Positions 21,055-29,631 of a stretch of DNA of 29,920 nucleotides are shown here, piece after piece. A model generated the notes under the pieces. That model was not told the origin of the DNA, searched no databases, and saw nothing but the letters and a program-made list of their open reading frames with translations. Location of the stretch: the IMG/VR virus record IMGVR_UViG_3300009551_000100, positions 1 to 29,920 of that record, one strand, 5' to 3'. The position numbers were made by a program, and so were the translations under genes. The stretch's first letter is position 1, and the number at the start of each line of letters is the position of its first letter. This DNA is from a virus.

Positions 21055-22106
21055 CGTGGTGTCGTTAATGTCTGTGTCATAGTAAATAAATCGATGAGAA
21101 TATCAGTAGTTGCATTTGTTCCCGCCACGTTTCCTAAAAAAAAGATTGGTGCGACTGCTGCTATTGGTATATTTGTTGCTATAGGACTAACGTTTATTGC
21201 AACTCCATCCATAGAATATGCTATAGATGTAGCAGCTGCGTTTACTGTTACATTTGCGTGATGCCATCCCGTTGCTGCTGCTAAGTTTGAGTTGCTAGTT
21301 GTTCTAGTTGAAGCTTTTGCGGTTATGATTTGCCAGCTCCCTGAATTTAAGTTATCGCTATACTTAAAATAAGCTCCATTTACTTGATCGGCGGCTGTAC
21401 TAGTATCACCCAATCCTATTACTAAATTATATCTATTTGTACCTGTTGACAAAGTATTTATTTTAAAATACCAGTCTACGCTCATAGCTCCCCCACCTAA
21501 TATAAAAGGTGGAAAATTTGAAATTCCAGTAAGATTCGTTAGAAAGCAAACACACGAAGCTGACCCTGTAACTCCTGCAGCAGTTAATTGCACAATGCCC
21601 GGGTGACCTGATTCAGTGACTGCTCCTGAAATGAATGAACTTTGCCAATTATATAAAGATAAATTTGTCCCAGTAACTCCTAGAAAATCATCTGCTACTT
21701 GAATTACTGCTGAAGGATTAAATGTTCCTGAAATGGTCTGAAAAGTAGGCAAACTACCTGTTCCTGTACTAGTTAATACAGTTCCAGAAGCTCCCAGTGT
21801 CGTGCTTTGTAATGCTCCTGTTGTTGTTGTTCCTCCACAAATAGGAGAATATGCAGTAAAAGAAGTATCTCCAGTTCCTCCCCCCGCTACTTCTGCCGTT
21901 CCAAATATAGGATCAGCAGAAGCTCCTTGTGAAATAACTGGCACTCCAGAAGTTGCACTTGGTGCCGCCTGAGCTAATGTACTGGATGTACTTCCACCAA
22001 TAATTATATTATGAGCGGTTACCGGTGTTCCTGTAAATCCTGTACCTGTAAAACCGGTTATTCCTGTTGTTGTGCAATTGATTGCGTTTCCTGGTGTCGT
22101 TGCCAT
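21051..22106 (-). CDS. Tail fibre-like protein with lectin-like C-terminus (351 aa)
   Basis: AAAGGATT precedes ATG 22106. Residues 25-110 hold the Gly/Thr/Ser-rich repeat motif SATSGVPVISQGASADPIFG, VAGGGTGDTSF, TTTTGALQSTTLGASGTVLT, also present in the 255-residue neighbour. From about 135 on (VADDFLGVTG, NWQSSF, GGGAMSVDWYFKIN, NRYNLVIGLGDTS, GWHHANVTVNAAATSIAYSM, TTDILIDLFTMTQT) it has the strand order of a concanavalin/jelly-roll carbohydrate-binding domain. Probably an adhesin or receptor-binding protein. The shared repeat suggests common trimer assembly. Confidence 0.75.
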   Translation of the reverse strand: MATTPGNAINCTTTGITGFTGTGFTGTPVTAHNIIIGGSTSSTLAQAAPSATSGVPVISQGASADPIFGTAEVAGGGTGDTSFTAYSPICGGTTTTGALQSTTLGASGTVLTSTGTGSLPTFQTISGTFNPSAVIQVADDFLGVTGTNLSLYNWQSSFISGAVTESGHPGIVQLTAAGVTGSASCVCFLTNLTGISNFPPFILGGGAMSVDWYFKINTLSTGTNRYNLVIGLGDTSTAADQVNGAYFKYSDNLNSGSWQIITAKASTRTTSNSNLAAATGWHHANVTVNAAATSIAYSMDGVAINVSPIATNIPIAAVAPIFFLGNVAGTNATTDILIDLFTMTQTLTTPR

Positions 22107-22116
22107 AATTAATCCT

Positions 22117-22884
22117 TTATGATGTTACTAATGTCCAAGTTCCTATCACTGAATCCGCTCTCCAGACTGTACTAGCACCTGCAGTTATGCATATAAGTTC
22201 TATACAATCACCTGCATTATTTGCAGTTGCTGTTCCTGTTGCTCCAGCTAGTCCAGATGTTGAACCAATAAGAATTTGTTGGTTAGCATTAGGTGTAATG
22301 ACTGCTATTCCGGATTTTCCTACGATCTTTATCATGTCTCCAAGTGTTCCAGATGCTGGTAAAGTGTATGTTACACCTCCTGCCCTATCTGTCACATAAC
22401 CATTTTGAGCGGCTAATGTTTGAGTGGCGCTTGTTACATCCGTCCAAGCAAAGCTTCCCCCTGTTCCTGATATTGTAATGGAATTATTTCCGTTAGAGAT
22501 GGAAATACCGCTTCCTGCCGTTAATGTAGCTGCCGCTGGGGTTGTTGTTCCACCAATTAAAAGTTGTCCTGAAGTAAGAGTGGCTGCTTGAAGAATACCT
22601 GTTGAAGTCGTATTACTAAATACAGCTCCATTTATATTGAATGATGTAGATCCAGTTCCTCCACCTACGACCAACGCTGTACCAAATAGTGGATCAGCAG
22701 AAACACCGTTAGAAATAAGCGGTATACCACTAGTAGCTGATGGTGCTACATTGGTAATGCCATTATTTGTTGCTCCAACTAAAACATCATGCTGTGTCGT
22801 AGTTACAGGAGTAAAAAAATTGGTGGTATCAAATCTTACCAAACCATTCTGAGAAATATTTAGTGAATTCGCTACGCCTGCCAT
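22117..22884 (-). CDS. Tail fibre-like protein (255 aa)
   Basis: TAGGTAAAAA precedes ATG 22884. Residues 45-115 share SATSGIPLISNGVSADPLFG, VVGGGTGSTSF and TTSTGILQAATLTSG with the 351-residue protein. Residues 145-255 are a second domain (FAWTDVTSATQTLAAQNGYV, TLPASGTLGDMIKIVGKSG, NNAGDCIELICITAG, ending WRADSVIGTWTLV) that also makes up most of the 166-residue neighbour. So this gene joins the N-terminal module of one neighbour to the C-terminal module of the other. Confidence 0.75.
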   Translation of the reverse strand: MAGVANSLNISQNGLVRFDTTNFFTPVTTTQHDVLVGATNNGITNVAPSATSGIPLISNGVSADPLFGTALVVGGGTGSTSFNINGAVFSNTTSTGILQAATLTSGQLLIGGTTTPAAATLTAGSGISISNGNNSITISGTGGSFAWTDVTSATQTLAAQNGYVTDRAGGVTYTLPASGTLGDMIKIVGKSGIAVITPNANQQILIGSTSGLAGATGTATANNAGDCIELICITAGASTVWRADSVIGTWTLVTS

Positions 22885-22891
22885 TTTTTAC

Positions 22892-23392
22892 CTATGATAA
22901 AGGCCAAGATCCAACACTAGCAATAACATGCCATGCTGTATCTGATAATTTATATGTTAGTTCTAATATATCCCCTATATTAGAGCTCGTTGCAGTTCCA
23001 GCAACGGAAGATAAATCAGTTCCAAATTGGATTCTTTGACCGGCTCCTGTTTGCACGGTTACTGTAGCTCCAAAATCGTTGTAAATGAGAACAGTATCCC
23101 CAGTTACAAGAGATGCAGTTGGAAGATTGACGGTCATTGCTGCATTACAAAATACTCCGTGGTCTACGGAAATGTTATAGGTGGGTCCAACTTCTTCACT
23201 CCAATCAAATCCGTCAGTTACGACAGTTACTGTTATTGTGCTTCCAGATCCTGAAGTTGAAATTCCATCTCCACCAAAAACATTAAGGTTATTGGCAACT
23301 GGAACTGCAACCCCATTATCAGTTGTGAATTGTGTAGGAACTGAGGGAGGAACTGGGCCTGCTGTTGAACTTATATCACCTGCTTGACTCAT
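22892..23392 (-). CDS. Fibre-associated protein with the same C-terminal domain (166 aa)
   Basis: GAGGTAACG precedes ATG 23392. Short Pro/Ser/Thr-rich N-terminus, a NLNVFGGDGISTSGSGSTIT strand, then FDWSEEVGPTYNISVDHGVF, TVNLPTASLVTGDTVLIYND, TSSNIGDILELTYKL and the ending WHVIASVGSWPLS. The last 110 residues align by pattern with the 255-residue neighbour. Probably a short trimer tip or side fibre. Confidence 0.7.
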   Translation of the reverse strand: MSQAGDISSTAGPVPPSVPTQFTTDNGVAVPVANNLNVFGGDGISTSGSGSTITVTVVTDGFDWSEEVGPTYNISVDHGVFCNAAMTVNLPTASLVTGDTVLIYNDFGATVTVQTGAGQRIQFGTDLSSVAGTATSSNIGDILELTYKLSDTAWHVIASVGSWPLS

Positions 23393-23399
23393 CGTTACC

Positions 23400-23732
23400 T
23401 CAGTTTGTGACTAGATATTGAGATACTAAATATAATGAACCAGCCGTTGCTGCAGATCCTGTCTCAAGCTTAACGAAAATTCTTGTTCCGGCTGGAAGAA
23501 ATTCTCTTCCTAGATCCTTATATTCGTCATATAACCAGAATGATCCGCCTGGTAAAATATCTATGTCATCAACTCCATTTATTGATATGACGACAATAGA
23601 GGATGATGTATTCACCATCTTCAATATATAAGAAGGAAAAGAGAGCGGGGATGGAAAAAATTGATACGATCCTGTTAAAGTTGACGTATCAAATCTTTGC
23701 ATTGTCTCCCAATTAACACGATTTGTATACAT
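23400..23732 (-). CDS. Conserved phage structural protein (110 aa)
   Basis: Start chosen at ATG 23732 (AAAGGA upstream); a GTG directly before it is also open. YTNRVNWETMQRFDTSTLTG, SYQFFPSPLSFPSYILKMVN, STSSIVVISINGVDDIDILP, SFWLYDEYKDLG and a C-terminus ending LYLVSQYLVTN. This pattern, with N..NWE, FPS.I.K..N and SFWLYDE, is common in environmental phages next to fibre genes. A small beta-barrel virion protein is likely. Function unknown. Confidence 0.75.
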   Translation of the reverse strand: MYTNRVNWETMQRFDTSTLTGSYQFFPSPLSFPSYILKMVNTSSSIVVISINGVDDIDILPGGSFWLYDEYKDLGREFLPAGTRIFVKLETGSAATAGSLYLVSQYLVTN

Positions 23733-23929
23733 CACTCATCCTTTGGTTCTTCTAATTTCTCTAAATGTTTTTCTGACATTTCATTCGCTTCAATGATCTT
23801 ATTAACGATAAACGTGCGCATCTGAAATAGTGCGTCGTGAATCTCTCCATAAGTAGATTCTATTGGTAGATGTAAGGTGAAGATCTTTTCACCGAGCTTT
23901 ACTTCTAGTGTTGGATTTGTCTTAATCAT
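23732..23929 (-). CDS. Small protein of the fibre operon (65 aa)
   Basis: AAGGA precedes ATG 23929; its TGA overlaps the next start. IKTNPTLEVKLGEKIFTLHL, then ESTYGEIHDALFQMRTFIVN and a charged end. The two short strands plus helix and small size suggest an assembly helper or chaperone for the fibre made just upstream; this is inferred from order only. Confidence 0.65.
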   Translation of the reverse strand: MIKTNPTLEVKLGEKIFTLHLPIESTYGEIHDALFQMRTFIVNKIIEANEMSEKHLEKLEEPKDE

Positions 23930-23947
23930 ATTTTTTCCTTAAATTTT

Positions 23948-23985
23948 CGATTTCCATGTTATCTTATTAGATAACATGGAAATCG
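23948..23985. repeat. 17-bp perfect hairpin between the long fibre and the following genes
   Basis: CGATTTCCATGTTATCT (23948-23964) and AGATAACATGGAAATCG (23969-23985) are exact reverse complements around TATT. There is no T tract on either side. On the - strand it lies between the 839-residue gene's stop and the AAGGA of the next gene, so it could act as an RNA processing, stability or attenuation element. Confidence 0.8.
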
Positions 23986-24001
23986 TACGTCGTCAATCTA
24001 A

Positions 24002-26521
24002 TTATGTAGGACGAACGATGAAATATGCGTAGCTTGATACATCGCCGGTCTGCGTCGAACCTGGTGTCCCCAGTATAACGCTAGTTACAGTAAAGCTTGC
24101 TCCAGCACTAATAGTGTAAGTCAATACACCAAGTGTAGTTGAGGCATTAACCGCTGTTCTTGTAATCAAGATCACATCACCAGCTGCTATGTTTGTATTT
24201 GAAATAGTTTGTGTTCCTGCTGTAAGAACACCAGTGCCTATGAAATCTGTGGCAGCACCACCATTAACAAGCAATGTTTTAGCAACGCTTGCAATAGAAA
24301 GATGTCCTCCAGTAACGTTAACATTGCCACTTCCCGAATTGATCGTGGTAGTACTTGTTGTGTTGGTAGAACCAAGAGTAACAGTTTGAGCTCCTGCACC
24401 TGTACCAATCTTGATTACGTTAGCAGATGTAGCACTATCACCAGCAATGTTTATCGTTTTAATACCTGTGTTGTTAGCAATATTAATTGTTTGAGCACCA
24501 GTACCACCCAAAATTGTTGCTGTACCTGTGTTTGCACCTGTTCCACCAAAATTAATCGTTCCTGATGTAGTACTAGGAGCAAACGTATAAGCTGTAGTTG
24601 CAGCACCATCTAAAGAGAAGTTGCCTGTACCTGCAAGTAAGGATAAAGATGAAGCACCATTGCTACTTCCTATTGTGATTAAATTAGCACCTGCACCATC
24701 TCCAATATTGATTGTTTTACCGCCAGTTGAATGACCAATATTGATTGTTTGTGCACCGGTTCCTGGGCCAATCGCGATTGTACCTGTATGAGCACCTGTT
24801 CCACCGACAGTAATTGTTCCTGTCGTCATTGCGGTACCCATATTAATTGCACCAGCTGTTTGAACAACCCCTAAAGAAAGTGTTCCAGCTCCAGCACCAT
24901 TCATAATCTTAACTGCGTTAGTTCCGCTAGAAGAACCTAATATAATATCACCAGTTTGAGCAGTACCGCCTATTGTAATCGTTCCTGTTGTTGTTGATGC
25001 GCCTACTGTATATGTAGAACCAGCTACACCATCAAGAGTATAATTACCAGTTCCTACATGTTCTGTTAAGCTTGCGGCTCCATTAGTTGTACCAATTGTA
25101 ATAACATTAGCCGATGCTCCATCACCAATTTGGATTGTCTTAACCCCAGTTCCTCCATGACCAATCGTAATTGTCTGAGCTCCTGTGCCTGGTGCAATTG
25201 CAACTGTTCCTGTTTGAAGTCCTGTTCCTCCAATAGTGATAGTACCAGTAGTCATTGCAGCGCCAATATTTACAGCACCACCAACTTGAACGTTAGCAAT
25301 ATTAACGGTAGACGCACCGGATCCATTAGCAATTAATAAAGAGTTGGTTCCAGAAGAACTTCCTAAAGTAATTGTTCCTGTCTGGGCTGTACCACCTATT
25401 GTAATCGTTCCTGTAGTCATACCAGCACCAGCGCTTATTGAACCACCTGTCTGTGTATTTGCTAAATGAAGAGTAGTTGCTCCTGCTCCATCCGCAATCA
25501 AAACAGAATTTGTTCCACTTGAACTACCAAGTGTAATTGTGCCTGTTTGAGCAGTACCACCTATTGTAATCGTTCCTGTAGTCATTCCTGTACCGGCATT
25601 AATTGCTCCGCCGGTTTGAACCACGCCTAAACTTAAAGTACCAGCACCAGAACCATTCATAATTCTTACGGCATTTGTACCTGAGGATGAACCCAATGTT
25701 AAGTTTCCTGTTTGGGCAGTTCCACCTATTGTAATCGTCCCTGTCGTTGTAGAAGTACCTATAGTATAAGCAGTTCCAGTTGTTCCATCTAAAGTAAAAG
25801 TTGTTCCAGCTTTCATTACCAAAGAAGTAGCAGATGCACTTCCAAGAGTAATAACGTTAGCTGCTGCATCATCGAATAATTTTATTGTATTACCTCCACC
25901 GACTGCAGTAAGCCCTCCAGCACCAGATGTTAATGTAATCGCTCCGGAAGATCCTCCAATTGTTGTAGTTCCTGCTCCTGAAGCATTTAATGATACCGTT
26001 CCAAGTGCTGTTAAATTAGTAAATGTACCAGCTGCCGGTGTCGTTCCTCCTGTTGCTGGAGGTGCAGCAAAAACAGCAGCTAAATTACTAGGTTGAACGG
26101 CTAAGGCTGTAACTCCGGGAACTGTGGCAGTACCCGCTACCGCTTGAGCATCTGTAGCTAAATTTGTTATACCTGTTACAGTTGTTTGAGCAATATTAGC
26201 ACCACCTAAAACAACGCTTTGAACATAGGTAAATACGTCATTTGCTAAAGGAACATATGCTCCAGATGGGGCCGTTCCTGCTTCTAATTGAGCCAAAGTT
26301 GAAAGAGTGACAATACCAGGTGTTGATGTTGTTGCCGCACCATTACCCCCCGCCTGCCAAGTTACTCCATTAAAGACATATTCCGTAGGAGGTGATGTCA
26401 ATGTGTCGAAATATTGTTGTCCTAATGCTCCTTGTAAATTAGCCGATGGTACTCCTCTTCCTGAAATTGCTGGGGGAGGAACTGCTACTAAACCACCAAT
26501 GCCATAAACTGATATACTCAT
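24002..26521 (-). CDS. Long tail fibre with tandem repeats (839 aa)
   Basis: CACAAGGAGAT precedes ATG 26521. The first 90 residues (RGVPSANLQGALGQQYFDTL, WQAGGNGAATTSTPGIVTLS, GAYVPLANDVFTYVQ) look like an attachment domain. The middle is a Gly/Thr/Ser-rich repeat array with TGTITIGG, TGTITLGSSSGTN and GAGMT units; adjacent copies are 55 residues (165 bp) apart. The end (VNGGAATDFIGTGVLTAGTQ, NTNIAAGDVILITRT, STTLGVLTYTISAGASFTV, YAYFIVRP) matches a terminal domain seen in many phage fibres. The array should form a long trimeric beta-helical shaft. First gene of the operon, with its own promoter. Confidence 0.8.
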   Translation of the reverse strand: MSISVYGIGGLVAVPPPAISGRGVPSANLQGALGQQYFDTLTSPPTEYVFNGVTWQAGGNGAATTSTPGIVTLSTLAQLEAGTAPSGAYVPLANDVFTYVQSVVLGGANIAQTTVTGITNLATDAQAVAGTATVPGVTALAVQPSNLAAVFAAPPATGGTTPAAGTFTNLTALGTVSLNASGAGTTTIGGSSGAITLTSGAGGLTAVGGGNTIKLFDDAAANVITLGSASATSLVMKAGTTFTLDGTTGTAYTIGTSTTTGTITIGGTAQTGNLTLGSSSGTNAVRIMNGSGAGTLSLGVVQTGGAINAGTGMTTGTITIGGTAQTGTITLGSSSGTNSVLIADGAGATTLHLANTQTGGSISAGAGMTTGTITIGGTAQTGTITLGSSSGTNSLLIANGSGASTVNIANVQVGGAVNIGAAMTTGTITIGGTGLQTGTVAIAPGTGAQTITIGHGGTGVKTIQIGDGASANVITIGTTNGAASLTEHVGTGNYTLDGVAGSTYTVGASTTTGTITIGGTAQTGDIILGSSSGTNAVKIMNGAGAGTLSLGVVQTAGAINMGTAMTTGTITVGGTGAHTGTIAIGPGTGAQTINIGHSTGGKTINIGDGAGANLITIGSSNGASSLSLLAGTGNFSLDGAATTAYTFAPSTTSGTINFGGTGANTGTATILGGTGAQTINIANNTGIKTINIAGDSATSANVIKIGTGAGAQTVTLGSTNTTSTTTINSGSGNVNVTGGHLSIASVAKTLLVNGGAATDFIGTGVLTAGTQTISNTNIAAGDVILITRTAVNASTTLGVLTYTISAGASFTVTSVILGTPGSTQTGDVSSYAYFIVRPT
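24962..25740 (-). repeat. Tandem 165-bp repeats within the long fibre gene
   Basis: On the + strand ACCACCTATTGTAATCGTTC starts at 25391 and again at 25556, exactly 165 bases apart. Related copies follow at about 24969, 25228 and 25728. They encode the GTITIGG unit. Confidence 0.7.
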
Positions 26522-26548
26522 GATAAATCTCCTTGTGAATAAAAACTT

Positions 26549-26576
26549 AACATAGCATATTTAAGGTAGATGTCAA
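26549..26576 (-). promoter_or_regulatory. Promoter of the fibre operon
   Basis: On the - strand a perfect TTGACA (26576-26571) and TATGTT (26554-26549) are 16 bases apart, 28 bases ahead of ATG 26521. This is the best -35 in the window. Confidence 0.65.
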
Positions 26577-26637
26577 ATAATTTTTAATATGTTAACAAAC
26601 ATTGTATTTTAATCATAAATAGTGAAGAATAGTCACA

Positions 26638-26871
26638 ATGATAAATCTAGATAAAGATTTCTATAACATCGTTGAATTTGCTCTAAAGTTAGGCTTGCAC
26701 CCAAATACGATAAGGCAATACATTAGATCTGGGTTGATAAGTGCGCTTAAGCTTGGAACTGAGAAAAGGACGGTTTATAGAATTCCACATAGTGAATTTG
26801 AAAGACTTGCTAGATGTAATATGAGAGATGTTTTAAAGAAAATGGTGAAAGAAGGGGTTAAGGATGTCTGA
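26638..26871 (+). CDS. Small HTH protein, excisionase/MerR-like (77 aa)
   Basis: INLDKDFYNIVEFALKLGLH, then PNTIRQYIRSGLISALKLGT and RTVYRIPHSEFERL follow the winged-helix layout of excisionase-family DNA-binding proteins (helix-turn-helix over VEFALKLGLHPNTIRQYI, wing at LGTEKRTVYRIP). Divergent from the fibre operon, so a regulator of that promoter is possible; there is no integrase nearby to support an Xis role. Ribosome site weak (GAAG). Confidence 0.75.
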   Translation: MINLDKDFYNIVEFALKLGLHPNTIRQYIRSGLISALKLGTEKRTVYRIPHSEFERLARCNMRDVLKKMVKEGVKDV

Positions 26872-27091
26872 AAAAGAATTCATAAAAAAACAACTTGAAG
26901 AAATCAAAAATATTGAAAATAGCCTATATCCTCCTGAAAAATTCGATTGGCCAGATAATATTTTAGACTTAAGAGGAGATTGTTGTTGGAAGAATTTGAG
27001 AATAATCTCAGACGAAGAAGAAATTATTATTCCTAGAGAAAAGCTATTTGCTAAGGTTAAGGAGATTTTTTCTGATGATTCGAACTTGTAG
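26864..27091 (+). CDS. Hypothetical protein (75 aa)
   Basis: ATG 26864 overlaps the previous gene by eight bases behind AAGG. Acidic: SEKEFIKKQLEEIKNIENSL, then YPPEKFDWPDNILDLRGDCC, and IISDEEEIIIPREKLFAKVK. Helical start, then a short strand region with two adjacent Cys. No family recognised. Confidence 0.6.
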   Translation: MSEKEFIKKQLEEIKNIENSLYPPEKFDWPDNILDLRGDCCWKNLRIISDEEEIIIPREKLFAKVKEIFSDDSNL

Positions 27092-27437
27092 AGGATATAA
27101 ATGGGACAATCCATATCAAGAACAAGTACATAAAATAAATACAAAACTTAATCTTGAAAATTATTTTTTTGTAATGATGAAGTTTTACCTTGATCCTAGT
27201 TCTATTTCATTTAAAACTCTTATGAATGCTAAAAGAGCAAAGCAGATGTCTATAGCGGATATTAGGAAGTTGGATTACAGCATTAATGACATTAATATGA
27301 TTTTTAGAGAGATATCTTTTTCAATGCATCAAGATTTATATAAACATTTTCCAATGTATAGCGAAAGAAAAAAAATTGAGACAATGGAAATGATATCTAG
27401 AATTTCAGAAAAACTCTATCAATCCGTCTTGCAATAA
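27075..27437 (+). CDS. Basic hypothetical protein (120 aa)
   Basis: Start at ATG 27075, overlapping the previous gene by 17 bases, with AAGGAG 12 bases upstream (long spacing); a TTG at 27048 is the only earlier start. IRTCRGYKWDNPYQEQVHKI, NTKLNLENYFFVMMKFYLDP, then NAKRAKQMSIADIRKLDYSI, ending MEMISRISEKLYQSVLQ. Basic and helical, no motif. Lies directly before the portal. Not recognised. Confidence 0.55.
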   Translation: MIRTCRGYKWDNPYQEQVHKINTKLNLENYFFVMMKFYLDPSSISFKTLMNAKRAKQMSIADIRKLDYSINDINMIFREISFSMHQDLYKHFPMYSERKKIETMEMISRISEKLYQSVLQ

Positions 27438-27479
27438 TAAAAATTTTTAGATATCTTCAGATTTTAATTTGGAGGTACC

Positions 27480-29627
27480 TTGTCTCTCTACCTTCCGCCT
27501 TGGAATAACACTCTTGAGCCGTCGCAAAACAATATTAGACAGTGGTTGGATAACCTCCAAGCCAAATGTATGCCTGTCGAACAATCCCGTTGGAACCAAT
27601 CTAACATCGACAGCCTATTCTATGCGGGTTCTCAAACATTTGTAAATCGATATTTTGGATTTCAACCGACTTCTAATGCTTCGCAATATTACTTCAATCT
27701 AGTCCAGCAGCCTGTCAATATGATTACTGGATATCAAAGACAGCACAGAAAATCTATTAATTATGTTCCCACTGAGGGTTCTGATCCAAATACTACAGAT
27801 CAATATACGAGATTAATGACTCACGTATGTAATACTAATGGCATACATGAGCAGATGTCAAAAGCTTATGAATTGTCGGCTATTTCTGGTCTTGTGATGG
27901 TCCAACCTTATCTTGATTATACTACTGATGATCATGCTCAAGGAGAGCTTAAGTTAAAAATCTGGGAGTATAACTCTTTTTTAGTAGATCCATATGCTAG
28001 AGAGCCTGATTTTTCTGATGCTCAATACATGTGGTTTCAGGAGTATATTTCTAAACAAGTCGCTAGAGATAGATTTGGAGAAAGGGCACAAGAAGTTTCT
28101 AATATGGTTAGTGCTCCTAAAGCCTATGGAAATTTCTACTTCCTTCCTGAAAATTACAACATGGCTAAGAACGATCTATTAGTCCTTTCTTATGTTTGGT
28201 ATAAATGGAAGACTAGAAAGAAAAGACTATATAGCCGATCACAAAACATGTTTTTTGATTTCGCTGGTGGTGAAGAAAATCTAGAAAAGATTCTCTATCA
28301 TATAGAAGATATGGAAGCGGTTACGGTAGAAGTTCCATGCTGGAAGTTGGCAACTGTTTTAAATGATCAGCTCATGTATTTGGGTGAAAATCCCATGGGA
28401 GATATTGGAGTTCCAGCTGTTCCTGTATATTGGAACTATGACCCGCATGTGAATCAATATGACTTGAGGGTAAGAAGCTTGGTCCGCACTATGCGTGATG
28501 CTAATTTCCTTTTCAATTATAAGGTTATCCAAAATAACGATATAGCAGCTGCTACAATTAATGCCGGATGGAAAAGAAAATCAGGCGCTGTTGCAAATGA
28601 AGACAATCTAAAGAAATCTGGTCAAGGATGGGATATCATTATTAATGATGGCTATGAAATGGATGATGTACAAAAGATCATTCCTAGCGCAGTTCCTGAA
28701 TCTGATTTAGCATTAGCCGAACAAATGGCAAAACTAGTTTTCCAAACGAGTGGAATTGATCTTGAGAATTGGTCTGGTCAAAATGATAAAATGATTAGTT
28801 CTCTTACAATGATGCTTAAGCAAGCTGCCAATCTCATGGTCTTCCAAAAGTATTTTGATCAATGGGATTATGCTTTTAAAAAAGTAGGAAGCAAATTACT
28901 CCAACTTGTCCTTTATAATTGGAACGCAGCTAAGGTAGGTATGCTAATTGGACAAGAGCCCTCCCCTCATTTCTTTTCTCGTATCTTCGCAAAATATCAA
29001 GTCATCATTGAAGAAGGCCTTTTAACTCCTACTCAAAAGAACTTCCAAGCTCAGCAAATGCTTGAGATCAATGAAAGGTTTGGTAGAGAAGTATTGCCTG
29101 CCTCCATGATCATTAAAGATATGAATATTCAAGGAAAGACTGAGATTATGGAATACTTGCAACAGCAAGAAATGCAGGCTGCAGCTGTTCAGAATGAAGC
29201 ACAGAATATCCAACATGCCTTTGAAGAAATGAAGATGAAAGAGCTGATTGCTAAGATTCATAATCAGCTTTCAATGGCAAGGGAAAGGGATTCTAGGGCT
29301 GAATCTAATGTAGGTTTGTTTGAAGAAAGAATGTCAATGATATCTAAGAACCACGCATTAGCATCAAAAGAAAAAATGGCTGCTCTCACTGCATTGTTAG
29401 AGTCTATTCAGAAATTTGGTGAGATTGAAACATTTTTACAAGCTAATAACCTTGAATCAATAAAATATGACGATGAAGAAACAGAAAAGATCTCAAGACA
29501 GCAAGTAGAAAGAACAGAAGCTTCTAAAAAGTTTATGCAGCAAATAATGATGGCTAAACCTCAACAACATACTCAAGAGATGCAAGGACAGCCTCAGCAA
29601 GAAATGGCTGGACAAGCAATGCAGTAG
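27480..29627 (+). CDS. Portal protein, P22-type (715 aa)
   Basis: Starts with TTG at 27480, four bases after GGAGG; no ATG is in frame nearby. The first 250 residues (NQSNIDSLFYAGSQTFVNRY, PVNMITGYQRQHRKSINYVP, YELSAISGLVMVQPYLDYTT, DPYAREPDFSDAQYMWFQEY) match P22-family portals, as do DPHVNQYDLRVRSLVRTMRD and the SGIDLENWSGQNDKMISSLT segment (near 420-440). The C-terminal 150 residues are a helical, Gln-rich barrel (EYLQQQEMQAAAVQNEAQNI, ending QGQPQQEMAGQAMQ). P22 gp1 is 725 residues. Dodecameric gate for DNA packaging and ejection. Confidence 0.9.
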   Translation: MSLYLPPWNNTLEPSQNNIRQWLDNLQAKCMPVEQSRWNQSNIDSLFYAGSQTFVNRYFGFQPTSNASQYYFNLVQQPVNMITGYQRQHRKSINYVPTEGSDPNTTDQYTRLMTHVCNTNGIHEQMSKAYELSAISGLVMVQPYLDYTTDDHAQGELKLKIWEYNSFLVDPYAREPDFSDAQYMWFQEYISKQVARDRFGERAQEVSNMVSAPKAYGNFYFLPENYNMAKNDLLVLSYVWYKWKTRKKRLYSRSQNMFFDFAGGEENLEKILYHIEDMEAVTVEVPCWKLATVLNDQLMYLGENPMGDIGVPAVPVYWNYDPHVNQYDLRVRSLVRTMRDANFLFNYKVIQNNDIAAATINAGWKRKSGAVANEDNLKKSGQGWDIIINDGYEMDDVQKIIPSAVPESDLALAEQMAKLVFQTSGIDLENWSGQNDKMISSLTMMLKQAANLMVFQKYFDQWDYAFKKVGSKLLQLVLYNWNAAKVGMLIGQEPSPHFFSRIFAKYQVIIEEGLLTPTQKNFQAQQMLEINERFGREVLPASMIIKDMNIQGKTEIMEYLQQQEMQAAAVQNEAQNIQHAFEEMKMKELIAKIHNQLSMARERDSRAESNVGLFEERMSMISKNHALASKEKMAALTALLESIQKFGEIETFLQANNLESIKYDDEETEKISRQQVERTEASKKFMQQIMMAKPQQHTQEMQGQPQQEMAGQAMQ

Positions 29628-29631
29628 GTAT

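Noticed and set aside
24209-24565. Cys/Ser-rich + strand open frame opposite the long fibre gene
   Set aside because: It is a shadow of the Gly/Thr/Ala-repeat coding strand; no ribosome site, and the composition follows the complement of the repeats.
26638-26871. Excisionase with nearby attachment site
   Set aside because: No integrase, no tRNA and no direct repeats suitable as att sites in the window, so only a general HTH call is made.
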